Shown: positions 26,355 to 36,387, counted from the stretch's first letter. The stretch: DNA of 64,000 nucleotides from Clostridium cadaveris (GCF_020911725.1 NZ_CP076620.1:1616501-1680500), one strand, 5' to 3'. The notes: generated by a model from the letters alone, not told the origin. Made by a program: numbers and translations.

Positions 26355-27284
26355 ATGAAGATAGTTTTTATGGGAACTCCTGATTTTGCAGTTCCATCAT
26401 TAGAAACTCTTATAAATAAATTTGATGTAAAAGCTGTATTTACTCAACCAGACAGACCAAAGGGAAGAGGAAAGAAGCTTTCAATGTCAGCTGTTAAGGA
26501 ATGTGCACTAAAATATGAACTACCTATATATCAGCCAATAAGATTAAAAAATGATGAAGAGTGTATAAATATTATAAAAAGCATTGAACCTGACTTTATA
26601 GTAGTAGTAGCCTTTGGCCAGCTTTTAACAAAAGAGATACTTGATATACCGAAATATGGCTGTATAAATCTACATGGTTCACTTCTTCCAAAATACAGAG
26701 GTGCAGCACCTATAAATTTCTCAATAATGAATGGTGAAAAAGTTAGTGGAAATACTACTATGCTTATGGATATTGGATTAGATACAGGTGATATGCTTCT
26801 AAAGGATGAAGTTGAAATAAAAGAAGACATGACAGCTGGAGAACTTTATGATGAATTGATGTCACGTGGAGGAGATCTTTTAGTTAGAACATTGGAAGGA
26901 TTGTATAATGGTACTATAAAACCTATAGCCCAGAATGATGATGAATCTACATATGCTTCCAAACTAGATAAGACTATGGCAAAAATAGATTGGACGAAAT
27001 CTTCTTTAGATATACACAATCAAATAAGGGGAATGAATCCATTTCCTGTTGCATATACAACATATAAAGATAAAATGATGAAAATATATAAATCAGTAGT
27101 TGTATCTAATAATAGTCTTAAAGAGGCAGGAACTATATTAAAGGCAGATAAAAGTGGTATTCTAGTTAAAACGGGAAGTGATGCTCTTTTAATTGAAGAG
27201 GTACAATTTCCTAATGGTAAGCCTATGAAAGTTAAAGATTATATGAATGGCAATACTATAGAAGAGGGAATAATTTTAGAGTAG
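26355..27284 (+). CDS. fmt: Methionyl-tRNA formyltransferase
   Basis: Formylates initiator Met-tRNA using 10-formyltetrahydrofolate. N-terminal formyltransferase domain with [28 protein letters not shown] (catalytic N-H-D set with the later aspartate in GLDTGDML), and a C-terminal OB-like domain from about residue 205. 309 aa. The ribosome binding site AAAGGAG lies in the end of def, so they are coupled. Confidence 0.98.
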   Translation: MKIVFMGTPDFAVPSLETLINKFDVKAVFTQPDRPKGRGKKLSMSAVKECALKYELPIYQPIRLKNDEECINIIKSIEPDFIVVVAFGQLLTKEILDIPKYGCINLHGSLLPKYRGAAPINFSIMNGEKVSGNTTMLMDIGLDTGDMLLKDEVEIKEDMTAGELYDELMSRGGDLLVRTLEGLYNGTIKPIAQNDDESTYASKLDKTMAKIDWTKSSLDIHNQIRGMNPFPVAYTTYKDKMMKIYKSVVVSNNSLKEAGTILKADKSGILVKTGSDALLIEEVQFPNGKPMKVKDYMNGNTIEEGIILE

Positions 27285-27297
27285 AGGAGGAGATAAA

Positions 27298-27978
27298 ATG
27301 TTTTATTTTGATAGCACCTATTTACTTCTTATACCAGCAATTATAATTTCTATGTGGGCCCAAACAAAAGTGAACTCAACATTTAATAAATATGTAAGAG
27401 GAGCAAGTCATAGAGGATACAGTGGAGCTGAGGCAGCAAGGATAATATTAGATAGTAACGGACTTAACAATGTAGCTATTGAACTTACAAGAGGGAAACT
27501 TTCAGATCATTATGACCCATCTCAAAGAGTGCTTAGACTCTCTAACGATGTATATTATGGTACATCATTAGCGTCTATAGGAGTAGCTGCTCATGAATGC
27601 GGCCACGCAATTCAGCATAAGGTAGAATATGCTCCTTTAAAGCTAAGAAGTGCATCAGTACCTTTGGCTAATATAGGATCTAACCTTTCATGGATAATAT
27701 TTTTGCTGGGTTTAGTTTTTTCAATTAAGCAATTAGTAACAGCAGGAATAGTGTTATTTGCAGCTGTAGTTATATTCCAGCTTATAACTCTTCCAGTTGA
27801 GTTTGATGCCTCTGCAAGAGCTTTGCAGCAGGTGAGAAATACAGGCATTCTCTATGACGATGAATTAGTGGGAGCAAAAAAAGTATTAGATGCCGCAGCT
27901 ATGACATATATAGCAGCAGCTATTATGGCTATTTCTCAGCTTATAAGGCTTATTGCGATAAGTAGAAGAGATGACTAA
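27298..27978 (+). CDS. YugP-family zinc metallopeptidase, membrane-bound
   Basis: Neutral zinc metallopeptidase family 2. N-terminal membrane segment (about 6-21), catalytic HECGH in AAHECGHAIQHK near residue 98, then two hydrophobic segments (about 125-165) and one near the C-terminus. 226 aa as in relatives. The substrate is unknown. GGAGGAG precedes ATG. Its place between fmt and rsmB is conserved in clostridia and does not explain its role. Confidence 0.9.
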   Translation: MFYFDSTYLLLIPAIIISMWAQTKVNSTFNKYVRGASHRGYSGAEAARIILDSNGLNNVAIELTRGKLSDHYDPSQRVLRLSNDVYYGTSLASIGVAAHECGHAIQHKVEYAPLKLRSASVPLANIGSNLSWIIFLLGLVFSIKQLVTAGIVLFAAVVIFQLITLPVEFDASARALQQVRNTGILYDDELVGAKKVLDAAAMTYIAAAIMAISQLIRLIAISRRDD

Positions 27979-27993
27979 AATTAAGGAGAATAT

Positions 27994-29322
27994 ATGAACA
28001 GTAGATTAGTAGCAATAAATGTTTTAATTGAAGTTTTTGATAAAGAGGGCTATTCTAATATAGCCCTTAACAAAGCATTAAACAAATATCCTTTAAATGA
28101 TAAGGATAAAGGACTTGTGACAGAGATAGTATATGGAACTATAAAATATAGATATACTATAGATAAGATACTTTCAAAATATGTAGATAGAGATCTATCG
28201 AAAGTTCAGCCGGAAATATTAAATATATTAAGAATATCTATCTATCAATTTAGATACTTAGATAAAGTTCCAGACTATGCCGTAGTCAATGAGTCTGTAT
28301 CTTTGGCTAAAAAAATATCTATAAAAGCATCAAAGTTTGTAAACGGAATTCTTAGAAGTTATTTAAGAAATCCATTTAGTGAACTTGAAACGAATAATTA
28401 TATTGAAAAGTTATGCTTTGATTATTCATATCCTAAATGGATGGTGGAACTTTTTACAAAGCAGTATGGTAAGGAAAAAACAGAAGATATACTGAAGGGA
28501 CTTAATTCTACTCCTATGATGACTGTAAGAGTCAATCCTCTAAAGATATCTTATGATGAGGCCTTCAACTTATTAGAGGAAAAAGGATATGAGTTAGAAG
28601 AAGGATACATATGCCCAGAAGCTATATGCATACATAAAGGAAGTTCTATAGAAAATAATGAGCTTTTTAATAAAGGATATATCACAGTGCAGGATGAAAG
28701 TGCTATGATTGTAAGTCCACTTATGGAGCCAGAAGAAAGGCAAGTTTTCTTTGATTTATGTAGTGCTCCAGGAGGAAAAACAACGCATTTAGGAGAGCTT
28801 CTTAATAATACTGGGAAAGTATATGCTTTTGATATACATAATCACAAGTTGAAACTTATAAAAGACAATTCTGAAAGGCTTGGACTTAAAAATATAGCTT
28901 TAAATGAAATGGATTCTACAAAACTAAATGTAAATTATATAAATAGTGCAGATGGTGTTCTTTTAGATGTACCATGTTCTGGTCTTGGAATAATAAGAAA
29001 AAAACCAGAAATAAAGTGGAGTAAATCATTAAAAAGCTTAAAAGACTTAATAAAGATACAAAGAGCTATAATGGATAATGGAGCAGAGTATTTAAAAGAT
29101 GGAGGTACACTTATATATTCTACCTGCACATTAAATAAAGGTGAAAATGAAGAAAATATAAAGTGGTTTTTACAGAAACACAAGAATTTTAAACTAGAAA
29201 AAATATTTTTTGGTAATGCTGAAAATATAATATATAGTGAAGAAGGATATGTGACTTTACTTCCAAACAAATATATGGATGGGTTCTTTGTAGCTAAACT
29301 AAAAAAAGATAAAAGGAGTTAA
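27994..29322 (+). CDS. rsmB: 16S rRNA (cytosine-967-C5)-methyltransferase RsmB
   Basis: Methylates C967 of 16S rRNA (E. coli numbering). N-terminal NusB-like RNA-binding domain (about 1-140) and C-terminal SAM methyltransferase with [15 protein letters not shown], the catalytic VPCSGLG cysteine and the second [13 protein letters not shown] cysteine. 442 aa. Followed two bases later by another rRNA modification gene, rlmN. Confidence 0.96.
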   Translation: MNSRLVAINVLIEVFDKEGYSNIALNKALNKYPLNDKDKGLVTEIVYGTIKYRYTIDKILSKYVDRDLSKVQPEILNILRISIYQFRYLDKVPDYAVVNESVSLAKKISIKASKFVNGILRSYLRNPFSELETNNYIEKLCFDYSYPKWMVELFTKQYGKEKTEDILKGLNSTPMMTVRVNPLKISYDEAFNLLEEKGYELEEGYICPEAICIHKGSSIENNELFNKGYITVQDESAMIVSPLMEPEERQVFFDLCSAPGGKTTHLGELLNNTGKVYAFDIHNHKLKLIKDNSERLGLKNIALNEMDSTKLNVNYINSADGVLLDVPCSGLGIIRKKPEIKWSKSLKSLKDLIKIQRAIMDNGAEYLKDGGTLIYSTCTLNKGENEENIKWFLQKHKNFKLEKIFFGNAENIIYSEEGYVTLLPNKYMDGFFVAKLKKDKRS

Positions 29323-29324
29323 CA

Positions 29325-30416
29325 ATGGAAAACATACTTAATTTATCTTTGGATGAACTGAAAAAATGGATGACAAAAAATGGAGAAAGTGCTTTTAGAG
29401 CTAAGCAAGTAATAGATTGGATTTATAAAGGTATACTAGTGTTTGATGATATGAAAAATATACCAAAATCTGTTAAGGAAAAATTACAAAATCATTTTGT
29501 AATAGGTATACCTAAAGTTATTGATGAGTATAAGTCAAATGATGATAGCACGAGAAAACTTTTACTTTCCTTAGAGGATGATAATATAATAGAATGTGTA
29601 ATAATGAGATATCATCATGGGCTTTCTATATGTATATCAACTCAAGTTGGATGTAGAATGGGATGTAAATTTTGTGCTTCAACAATTGATGGAAGGGTTA
29701 GAAATCTTGAAGCGGGAGAGATGATAGGTGAGATACTTGCTGCTCAAAATCTAATGAAAGAAAGAATTTCTAATGTAGTTCTTATGGGAAGTGGAGAACC
29801 TTTAGATAATTTTGATAATGTTATAAAATTTTTAAATCTAGCCAATAGCGACTATGGGCTTAATATAGGGCAAAGACATATTACATTATCAACCTGTGGA
29901 ATTGTGCCTAAAATAAAAGAATTAGCAGATTTAAATATGCAGATAACCCTTGCAATTTCATTGCATGCATATAATAATGAAAAAAGAAAAGAAGTTATGC
30001 CTATTGCAAATAAGTATAGTTTAAATGAACTTTTAGATGTATGTAGAGAATATATTGAAAAAACAGGACGAAGAATTACATTTGAATATGCTCTTATAAA
30101 GGATGTAAATGATAATAAAGAAGAAGCTAGGTGCTTAGCAGAACTCTTAAAGGGTATGATATGTCATGTTAATTTAATACCTGTCAATGAAATAAAAGAA
30201 AATACTTTTAAAAGGTCTGATATGACTAGGGTTAAAGAATTTGCTAATGTACTTAATAGTCGTAATATAGAAACAACTATTAGAAGAGAAATGGGAGCGG
30301 ATATAAATGCCGCTTGCGGACAGCTAAGAAGAAGTTATTTAAGTACCCAAAAAAATGAGAAGGGGTGTTTTTATGGTGGGGATGATTACGGATGTTGGCA
30401 ATGTAAGAAAGATTAA
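29325..30416 (+). CDS. rlmN: 23S rRNA (adenine-2503-C2)/tRNA methyltransferase RlmN
   Basis: Radical-SAM methyltransferase of 23S rRNA A2503. The cluster motif CRMGCKFC (about 108-115) is followed by [16 protein letters not shown]; the second methyl-carrying cysteine lies in [10 protein letters not shown] near the C-terminus. 363 aa. The last 44 bases overlap prpC in another frame; the C-terminal extension past QLRRSY includes several cysteines ([12 protein letters not shown]) which may simply reflect the overlap. Confidence 0.96.
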   Translation: MENILNLSLDELKKWMTKNGESAFRAKQVIDWIYKGILVFDDMKNIPKSVKEKLQNHFVIGIPKVIDEYKSNDDSTRKLLLSLEDDNIIECVIMRYHHGLSICISTQVGCRMGCKFCASTIDGRVRNLEAGEMIGEILAAQNLMKERISNVVLMGSGEPLDNFDNVIKFLNLANSDYGLNIGQRHITLSTCGIVPKIKELADLNMQITLAISLHAYNNEKRKEVMPIANKYSLNELLDVCREYIEKTGRRITFEYALIKDVNDNKEEARCLAELLKGMICHVNLIPVNEIKENTFKRSDMTRVKEFANVLNSRNIETTIRREMGADINAACGQLRRSYLSTQKNEKGCFYGGDDYGCWQCKKD

Positions 30417-31113
30417 TGAAGATTATCTTTCTTATAGTCTAGAAGGCAATAATGCCATATATGTCATAGCAGATGGAATGGGTGGACATAATGCAGGTGA
30501 AGTTGCTAGCAAAATGACAGTTGAAACCATAATAGAATCAATAAAAAATAAGGATGTTAAAGCTACAAAAGAAGATTTAATAGATGCTATAAATAAAGCA
30601 AATGAAAGGGTTTATCACTATAGCTTATCATCAAGTAATTTAAGGGGGATGGGTACTACGGTTACTGCATGCCTTATAGATGATAACAAAGCATGGATAG
30701 CTAATGTAGGTGATAGCAGTTGTTATATTATAAAAAGGGATAACATATATAAGATTACTAAAGACCACTCTTTAGTTCAGGAACTTGTAGATGATGGATC
30801 TATAACTGAAAGAGAAGCACTTAATCATCCTAACAAAAATATAATAACAAGAGCAGTTGGTACTTATAGTGAAGTTGAGGCTGATCTTTATGAATTAGAT
30901 CTGACAGAAGGAATAGAACACATAATCCTTTGCACAGACGGGCTTACAAATGAAGTGTCAAAAGAAGAAATTTATAACACTGTAAAAGAGCATAAGGACT
31001 ATATGGTCATATGTGAAAAATTAATTGATTTAGCAAAACAAAGAAGTGCTAGGGATAATATATCTTTTATGATATTTGGAGGAGATTATTATGATTGGAA
31101 CTATTCTAGGTAA
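30373..31113 (+). CDS. prpC: PP2C-type Ser/Thr phosphatase PrpC/Stp
   Basis: Reverses phosphorylation by PrkC. 246 aa with PP2C motifs: [13 protein letters not shown] at the N-terminus, [42 protein letters not shown] and [12 protein letters not shown] 30373 follows AAGGGGTG; ATG 30355 precedes it. The gene starts inside rlmN (44-base overlap) and its end overlaps prkC by 23 bases, so the phosphatase and kinase are translationally linked. Confidence 0.95.
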   Translation: MVGMITDVGNVRKINEDYLSYSLEGNNAIYVIADGMGGHNAGEVASKMTVETIIESIKNKDVKATKEDLIDAINKANERVYHYSLSSSNLRGMGTTVTACLIDDNKAWIANVGDSSCYIIKRDNIYKITKDHSLVQELVDDGSITEREALNHPNKNIITRAVGTYSEVEADLYELDLTEGIEHIILCTDGLTNEVSKEEIYNTVKEHKDYMVICEKLIDLAKQRSARDNISFMIFGGDYYDWNYSR

Positions 31114-33055
31114 TAGATATGAGATAATTGAAAAAATTGGTGAAGGCGGAATGGCCGACGTTTATAAGGCTAAATGCCAAAAATTAAACAGATATGATGC
31201 TGTAAAGATATTAAAAAAGGAATTCATTAATGACAATACTTTAGTTGAAAAGTTTACCAAAGAAGCAACTGCCATTGCAAATCTTTCAGATAACAATATT
31301 GTTAATGTTCTAGATGTGGGAACACAAGGTGATATACACTATATTGTTATGGAATATGTAAATGGAAAAACATTAAAACAAATTATAAGAGAAGAAGGAA
31401 AGTTATCCTACGAAAAGGTGCTTGATTATGGTATCCAAATAGCTAAGGCTTTAGATTGTGCTCATCGCAATAACATAATACATAGAGATGTAAAGCCACA
31501 AAATATATTGGTGACTAATGACGGAGTTGTAAAAGTAACAGATTTCGGAATAGCTAAATCACCTAATTCTGAAACTATAACTAATACAAGTAGAGTTATG
31601 GGATCAGCTCATTACTTTTCTCCAGAACAAGCTAAAGGTAATTATGTAGATTATAGAAGTGATATATATTCCTTTGGAGTGGTTCTTTACGAGATGATTA
31701 CTGGAAGACTTCCATTTGATGCAGAAAGTCCTGTATCAGTAGCATTAAAACATATACAAGAACCGGTAGTACCTCCTATTATAATTGATGAAAAGATTCC
31801 AGAAAATTTAAATAAGCTTATACTAAAAGCTATGGAAAAAGAGCCTATAAAGAGGTATCAAAGTGTAAAAGAGATACTAAATGATCTTTTAAAGATTCAA
31901 AAAAATGCAGAGGTAAATATCGTATCAAATGATATTGATGAAGACTTTACAAGAGTAATGAAACCTATAACAGAAAAAGATCTAAAGAATGAAGAAAACA
32001 AGAAGAAGCTGGCAGCTAAAACAGATGAAGATGATGATGATGAAGATGACTATTATGAAGAAGATGACGAAGACAGAAAGAGCAAAAAGAAAAAATATTT
32101 AATCTTTTCTCTTGTTGGAGTTTTAGTAATAGCTTTAGGTGTAATTGTAGCAGCATTGGTATTGAAACCTAGTGAGAAGAATAAGAGTGAGGAAATAGTG
32201 GTTCCAAAGATAATAGGATTATCACAGGAAGAAGCTAAAAAAGTTTTAGAGTCAAAAGGTCTTAAGATGGTTATAGGTGGCAGTGAACCAAGTGATGAGC
32301 CAGAAGGCACTGTTATAAAGGTATATCCAGGAGAAGGCGAAAAGGCTCAAGAAAAGGTTAGAGTAACTATAAGTGGTGGAGCAAATAAACTTACAGCACC
32401 AGATTTAAAAGATTTAGATAAGAGTAAAGCTGAAGAATATTTAAAGAATGCAGGCTTAGTTCTTGGAGCGATATCTTATGATTATAGCGATGATGTTACA
32501 AAAGGAAATGTTATTAGACAAAACCCATCACCTGATACAGAAGTTAAAAAAGGTGATAAAGTTGATATAGTATTAAGTAACGGACCTAAGATTTCATTAT
32601 CTAAAGTACCAAATCTAAAGGGTAGAAGTAGAGATGAAGCAGAAAATTTATTAAGAGCTAATAAACTTACACTTGGAACTGTGGATCAAGAAATAACTAG
32701 TGATAAGAACTTAGATGGAAAGATAAGGAGTCAAAACCCAGGAGTTGATATAGAAGTTAAGGAAGGAAGCGCAGTTTCTGTAGTTATATATGTTTATAAA
32801 GAGGAAGAAATTATATTGCCTGATTTAGCTGGAATGACTCAGCAAGAAGCGGCTATAACTTTAGGTAAATACAAACTTCAACTAGGAAAGGTTACTATAG
32901 TTACGCCAACCAATAAAGAAGATGAAGGCAAGGTTAAATCTCAAGATCCACAACCAGGTACTAAAGTTAAGCCACAACAAGTAATTAATATTACTGTGTA
33001 TGGTAAAATGCCGGATAAACCTACAAAACCAGGTGAAGGAAATGGAAACCAATAA
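31091..33055 (+). CDS. prkC: PASTA-domain Ser/Thr protein kinase PrkC/Stk
   Basis: Membrane kinase that senses muropeptides/lipid II and controls wall growth and, in Bacillus, spore germination. 654 aa: cytoplasmic kinase domain (about 10-270; GEGGMADVYKA, IIHRDVKPQN, DFGIA), an acidic run rich in D/E (about 312-330) next to a KSKKKK stretch, one membrane helix (about 335-357), and four PASTA repeats to the C-terminus. ATG 31091 is six bases after GGAGGAG. The extremely acidic juxtamembrane segment is notable. Confidence 0.97.
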   Translation: MIGTILGNRYEIIEKIGEGGMADVYKAKCQKLNRYDAVKILKKEFINDNTLVEKFTKEATAIANLSDNNIVNVLDVGTQGDIHYIVMEYVNGKTLKQIIREEGKLSYEKVLDYGIQIAKALDCAHRNNIIHRDVKPQNILVTNDGVVKVTDFGIAKSPNSETITNTSRVMGSAHYFSPEQAKGNYVDYRSDIYSFGVVLYEMITGRLPFDAESPVSVALKHIQEPVVPPIIIDEKIPENLNKLILKAMEKEPIKRYQSVKEILNDLLKIQKNAEVNIVSNDIDEDFTRVMKPITEKDLKNEENKKKLAAKTDEDDDDEDDYYEEDDEDRKSKKKKYLIFSLVGVLVIALGVIVAALVLKPSEKNKSEEIVVPKIIGLSQEEAKKVLESKGLKMVIGGSEPSDEPEGTVIKVYPGEGEKAQEKVRVTISGGANKLTAPDLKDLDKSKAEEYLKNAGLVLGAISYDYSDDVTKGNVIRQNPSPDTEVKKGDKVDIVLSNGPKISLSKVPNLKGRSRDEAENLLRANKLTLGTVDQEITSDKNLDGKIRSQNPGVDIEVKEGSAVSVVIYVYKEEEIILPDLAGMTQQEAAITLGKYKLQLGKVTIVTPTNKEDEGKVKSQDPQPGTKVKPQQVINITVYGKMPDKPTKPGEGNGNQ

Positions 33056-33088
33056 ATTTAAAAATCTAAAGATTTCATAGGAGGAACT

Positions 33089-33955
33089 ATGACAGGAACT
33101 ATTATTAAAGGAATAGGCGGTTTCTACTATGTAAAGATTGATGACAAAGTTATAGAATGTAAGGCAAGGGGCAAGTTTAGATATAAGGAACTTGCCCCTG
33201 TAGTCGGAGATAAGGTTGATATTGAAGTGAGTAATGACAAAGGAGTCATAGAAAAAATTCATGAGAGAAAATCTTATCTTATAAGACCAACTGTAGCTAA
33301 TGTAACTCAAGCTTTCGTAGTATTTGCAGCTAAATCTCCAGATATAAATTTTGATTTGCTAAATAATTTTTTAGCTTTGTGTGAATACAATCATGTAAAA
33401 GCAGTGATATGTATAAACAAGATAGATTTATGCAGCAAAGAAGAATTCAGAGATATAAAGAATACATTTGAGAATATAGGATATGAAGTTATAGATATAA
33501 AAGCTAAAGAAGGATATAACGTTGATGTTCTTAAAGAAATGTTAAAAGATAATGTAACAGTTTTATGCGGACCTTCAGGAGCTGGAAAATCAACTTTAAT
33601 GAATTCATTAAGTGGAAGAACTTTAATGGAAACTGGAGAGATAAGCGAAAAGTTAAAAAGAGGAAAGCATACTACAAGGCATAGCGAACTTATAGATATG
33701 GAAGAAGGATTCTTAGTAGATACTCCAGGGTTCTCTAATATAGATATATCTTTCATAGAGGAAGATGAACTGAAAAATTGTTTTCCAGAGTTCCATGAGT
33801 ATGAAGGAAGATGTAAGTTTTCAACCTGCAGTCACAACAAAGAGCCTAAGTGTGCAATAAAGGATGCTGTTGAGGCAGGAAAGATAAACTCATTAAGATA
33901 TAAATTTTATATACGAACTTTAGAAGAAATAAGAGGGGGAAGAAAAAGAAGATGA
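33089..33955 (+). CDS. rsgA: Ribosome small subunit-dependent GTPase RsgA
   Basis: Checks late 30S maturation. N-terminal OB fold, then a circularly permuted GTPase: NKIDL (G4) precedes [14 protein letters not shown] (G1, about 162-175) and VDTPGFSN (G3), followed by a zinc knuckle with [14 protein letters not shown]. 288 aa. Downstream of prkC as in Bacillus (yloQ/cpgA). Its stop overlaps the rpe ATG. Confidence 0.97.
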   Translation: MTGTIIKGIGGFYYVKIDDKVIECKARGKFRYKELAPVVGDKVDIEVSNDKGVIEKIHERKSYLIRPTVANVTQAFVVFAAKSPDINFDLLNNFLALCEYNHVKAVICINKIDLCSKEEFRDIKNTFENIGYEVIDIKAKEGYNVDVLKEMLKDNVTVLCGPSGAGKSTLMNSLSGRTLMETGEISEKLKRGKHTTRHSELIDMEEGFLVDTPGFSNIDISFIEEDELKNCFPEFHEYEGRCKFSTCSHNKEPKCAIKDAVEAGKINSLRYKFYIRTLEEIRGGRKRR

Positions 33956-34605
33956 TAAAAATATCACCATCAATATTATCAGCTGACTTTGCAAAGTTAG
34001 GAGAACAAATAGAAAGATTAAATTCAAGTGATGTAGAAATGGTACATATAGACGTTATGGACGGAAGTTTTGTTCCTAACATTACCTTTGGTGCACCTGT
34101 TATGAAATGTATAAGAAAATATACAGATAAAATTTTCGACGTTCATTTAATGATAGAGGAACCAGCTAGATATATAGAGGACTTTGTAAAAGCTGGAGCA
34201 GACATTATAACTGTACATTATGAAGCTGACAGACATATAGATAGGACAGTTAACTATATAAAGAGCTTTGGAGTGAAAGCAGGAGTTGCTTTAAATCCAG
34301 GAACACCAGTTAGTGTTTTGGAAAACATAATTAATTCTGTTGATATGGTACTTATAATGACTGTTAATCCTGGCTTTGGAGGACAAAAATACATAGAATA
34401 CTGTTCAGAAAAGGTAAAGGAAGTTAAAGCCTTAAGCGAAAAGAGAAATAAAGAATTAATGATACAGGTCGATGGAGGAATAGATGCTTCAAATATTAAA
34501 TATGTGGTGGAATGTGGAGCAAATGTAATAGTAGCAGGATCAGCAGTGTTTAAAAATGATGCAATAGAAGAAAATGTACAAAAATTAAGAGAGGCTTTAA
34601 AATAA
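33952..34605 (+). CDS. rpe: Ribulose-phosphate 3-epimerase
   Basis: Interconverts ribulose 5-phosphate and xylulose 5-phosphate. TIM barrel of 217 aa with [50 protein letters not shown] and QVDGGID, the last carrying a catalytic aspartate. It overlaps rsgA by four bases (ATGA) and thiN follows immediately. Confidence 0.98.
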   Translation: MIKISPSILSADFAKLGEQIERLNSSDVEMVHIDVMDGSFVPNITFGAPVMKCIRKYTDKIFDVHLMIEEPARYIEDFVKAGADIITVHYEADRHIDRTVNYIKSFGVKAGVALNPGTPVSVLENIINSVDMVLIMTVNPGFGGQKYIEYCSEKVKEVKALSEKRNKELMIQVDGGIDASNIKYVVECGANVIVAGSAVFKNDAIEENVQKLREALK

Positions 34606-35244
34606 GTGAAATCTGTAATGATAGCCGGAGGAGCCGAACCAAGTAAGGAAATTTTAATGGAAGAGCTTAAGGATGCTGATTTTGTAATTTGCGCTGACAG
34701 AGGAATAGAAGTGCTTTATAAAAACGGATTGACACCCAATATGCTTGTAGGTGATTTTGATTCTATAAATCAAGAAGTTTTATCTTATTATAAAGAAAAA
34801 GGTTCGGACATTGTAATATATCCGCCTGAGAAGAATTATACAGATAGTGAGATTGCATTTGAAAAAGCAATGAATAAGTCTGGCACAGATACTATATGCT
34901 TGTTAGGGTGTACTGGAACTAGAATGGACCATGTTATAGGGAATATGGGACTTTTAAATAAAGCGCTAGATAAAGGTATAAAGGCCTACATAAGGGATAA
35001 CAATAACTATATATTTTTAATTGATAAAAGTACAAAACTTAAAAATATTTTTGGAAAGTATATTTCCTTTCAAGGATTTAGAGAAGATGTATCTGACTTT
35101 AATATAGAAGGAGCAAAGTACGGTCTTACTTCTCACAATCTTTTATTTGGAGATCCTCTTACTGTATCCAATGAATTTGTAGATGAATATATGAAAGTGA
35201 GTTTTCCAAAGGGAAAAGTTATGGTTATATATTCAAGAGATTAA
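34606..35244 (+). CDS. thiN: Thiamine pyrophosphokinase
   Basis: Makes thiamine diphosphate from thiamine and ATP. 212 aa with the catalytic VGDFDSI near residue 47, PPEKNYTDSEIAFEKA near residue 74 and LGCTGTRMDHVIGNMG near residue 102. The start GTG 34606 abuts the rpe stop; ATG 34618 is a possible alternative. It corresponds to Bacillus yloS, the gene before spoVM. Confidence 0.94.
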   Translation: MKSVMIAGGAEPSKEILMEELKDADFVICADRGIEVLYKNGLTPNMLVGDFDSINQEVLSYYKEKGSDIVIYPPEKNYTDSEIAFEKAMNKSGTDTICLLGCTGTRMDHVIGNMGLLNKALDKGIKAYIRDNNNYIFLIDKSTKLKNIFGKYISFQGFREDVSDFNIEGAKYGLTSHNLLFGDPLTVSNEFVDEYMKVSFPKGKVMVIYSRD

Positions 35245-35258
35245 TTTCAAAAAAATGG

Positions 35259-35319
35259 TCACCAAATCTTGGTAAGTGCATATAATAGTATTAAAGCACA
35301 AAGGTTTGGTGATTTTTTT
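35259..35319 (+). terminator. Terminator after thiN, overlapping the start of the next gene
   Basis: TCACCAAATCTT (35259-35270) pairs with AAGGTTTGGTGA (35301-35312), twelve pairs with one G-U; inside, GTGC (35276) pairs with GCAC (35296). Seven T follow (35313-35319). The 3' arm contains the GGTGA ribosome binding site and the U-run supplies the first two bases of the TTG start at 35318. Confidence 0.82.
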
Positions 35320-35482
35320 GTCCAGAAAATGTTGCGGTAAAAATATAATTGGAATTGCGATAATGTCCATAGGCGCAGGTATGCTCATAGCTGTTATAAT
35401 GCCCGTTTGGGGATGGCTACTACTGGGTGGAGGTGCCTTAGTTTACGTTGGATGGTGCTTATCAGAAAAATGGCGTAGGTAG
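35318..35482 (+). CDS. Small membrane protein (54 aa), unknown function
   Basis: N-terminal SRKCCGKN then two hydrophobic stretches (about residues 10-23 and 27-43, split by PVWGW) and a short charged tail. TTG 35318 follows GGTGA by five bases and keeps the CC motif; ATG 35366 would remove it. No function recognised. Its ribosome binding site and start are built into the preceding terminator, so expression depends on readthrough from the thiN operon or on a promoter I cannot define (a TATAAT sits in the terminator loop at 35281). Confidence 0.6.
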   Translation: MSRKCCGKNIIGIAIMSIGAGMLIAVIMPVWGWLLLGGGALVYVGWCLSEKWRR

Positions 35483-35508
35483 GAGATAAAAATGAAGGGG
35501 GAAATAAA

Positions 35509-35580
35509 ATGAGAATTGTAGCTTTTAAGCTTCCAAAATGTCTATCAAGGATTGTTAAAATTTTTAAACGGAAAAAGTAA
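35509..35580 (+). CDS. spoVM: Stage V sporulation protein M (SpoVM), 23 aa
   Basis: Tiny amphipathic helix protein that marks the convex forespore membrane and recruits SpoIVA for coat assembly. ATG 35509 is seven bases after AAGGGGG. It shares M1, K7, L8, P9, K10, L12, I15 and V16 with the 26-aa Bacillus SpoVM, including the structurally key proline 9. Positions 11, 13 and 14 differ (C, S, R instead of F, G, G), and the C-terminus is a basic KRKK. The position between thiN and rpmB is exactly that of spoVM in Bacillus, which makes the call strong despite the length. Confidence 0.88.
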   Translation: MRIVAFKLPKCLSRIVKIFKRKK

Positions 35581-35610
35581 AATGAATTATAAAAACATAA
35601 ATCATAAAAT

Positions 35611-35650
35611 AAAAAAATGCAATTGTATAAACAACTGCATTTTTTTATTT
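35611..35650. terminator. Bidirectional terminator between spoVM and rpmB
   Basis: ATGCAATTGT (35617-35626) and ACAACTGCAT (35631-35640) pair at nine of ten positions, loop ATAA, flanked by seven A upstream and a run of T downstream. It serves the plus-strand thiN-spoVM transcript and the minus-strand rpmB transcript. Confidence 0.85.
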
Positions 35651-35651
35651 T

Positions 35652-35843
35652 TTATATCGCACGTTGAACCTTACCTGAACGTAAGCATCTTGTACATACA
35701 TGAACAGTTTTAGGTGTTCCATTAACGATTGCTTTAACTCTCTTTATGTTTGGAGCCCATTTTCTCTTTGATTGACGATGTGAGTGACTGTATTGTACTC
35801 CTGAGATTACACCCTTATCACAGTATTCGCACTTTCTTGACAT
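35652..35843 (-). CDS. rpmB: 50S ribosomal protein L28
   Basis: 63-aa ribosomal protein with MSRKCEYCDKG at the N-terminus, the conserved SHSHRQSKRKWAPNI segment and a second cysteine pair VCTRCLR: the zinc-binding C+ form of L28. The minus-strand ATG at 35843 follows GGAGGTG; an upstream in-frame ATG would add 17 residues unlike L28. It stands alone against the flow of neighbouring genes, as in Bacillus. Confidence 0.97.
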   Translation of the reverse strand: MSRKCEYCDKGVISGVQYSHSHRQSKRKWAPNIKRVKAIVNGTPKTVHVCTRCLRSGKVQRAI

Positions 35844-35899
35844 ACTAAAAACACCTCCTCTAACCATGCAACAACTTGCCGCAAATTTGAACAAATATT

Positions 35900-35928
35900 A
35901 TTTTATCATACAACCTTAATAGTAGCAA
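35900..35928 (-). promoter_or_regulatory. Minus-strand promoter of rpmB
   Basis: On the minus strand TTGCTA (35928-35923), 17-base spacer, TAAAAT (35905-35900) with a TG one base upstream of the -10 (extended -10). Confidence 0.72.
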
Positions 35929-35986
35929 GTAAAATATAATATTAATACTAAATTTAAGTAATTATTAATTAAATTCCTTGAATAAA

Positions 35987-35995
35987 TGGTATAAT
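35987..35995 (+). promoter_or_regulatory. Extended -10 promoter of the asp23-fakA operon
   Basis: TGGTATAAT is an extended -10; there is no good -35. It lies 45 bases before the asp23 start. Confidence 0.5.
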
Positions 35996-36039
35996 TAATA
36001 TAGAATATACTATATGGAATTTTTCAAGGAGGCGTTAAT

Positions 36040-36387
36040 ATGATAGGTTTTTCCAATGAAAAAGGTTTTGTAGGTTATGCAGAGGATGTTATTGCAAACA
36101 TAGTTGGACTATCTACAATGGAATGTTATGGTGTGGTTGGAATGGCTTCTAAAAATGCAAGTGATGGATTTTGGGAGTTAATAAGAGCTGAAAACTTAAG
36201 CAAAGGTGTTAAGATAAGTCATAAAAATGATGAATTAACTATAGATTTATATGTTATTGTAGAGTATGGAACAAAAATTTCTGTAATTGCTAACAATATA
36301 ATTCAAAAGGTAAGATACAATGTAGAAAATTATACTGGCATAAAGGTTAATTCAGTAACAGTTAATGTGCAGGGTGTAAGAGTCTAG
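36040..36387 (+). CDS. Asp23/Gls24 envelope stress family protein (YloU)
   Basis: 115-aa DUF322 protein. Core features are GFVGYAEDVIANIVGLSTMEC near the start (cited as GFVGYAEDVIANI), VVGMASK, and a C-terminal VKVNSVTVNVQGV. Asp23 proteins of staphylococci are membrane-associated and linked to envelope stress. In Firmicutes this copy sits immediately upstream of fakA (yloU-yloV), as here, 13 bases apart. AAGGAGGCG precedes ATG. Confidence 0.92.
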   Translation: MIGFSNEKGFVGYAEDVIANIVGLSTMECYGVVGMASKNASDGFWELIRAENLSKGVKISHKNDELTIDLYVIVEYGTKISVIANNIIQKVRYNVENYTGIKVNSVTVNVQGVRV

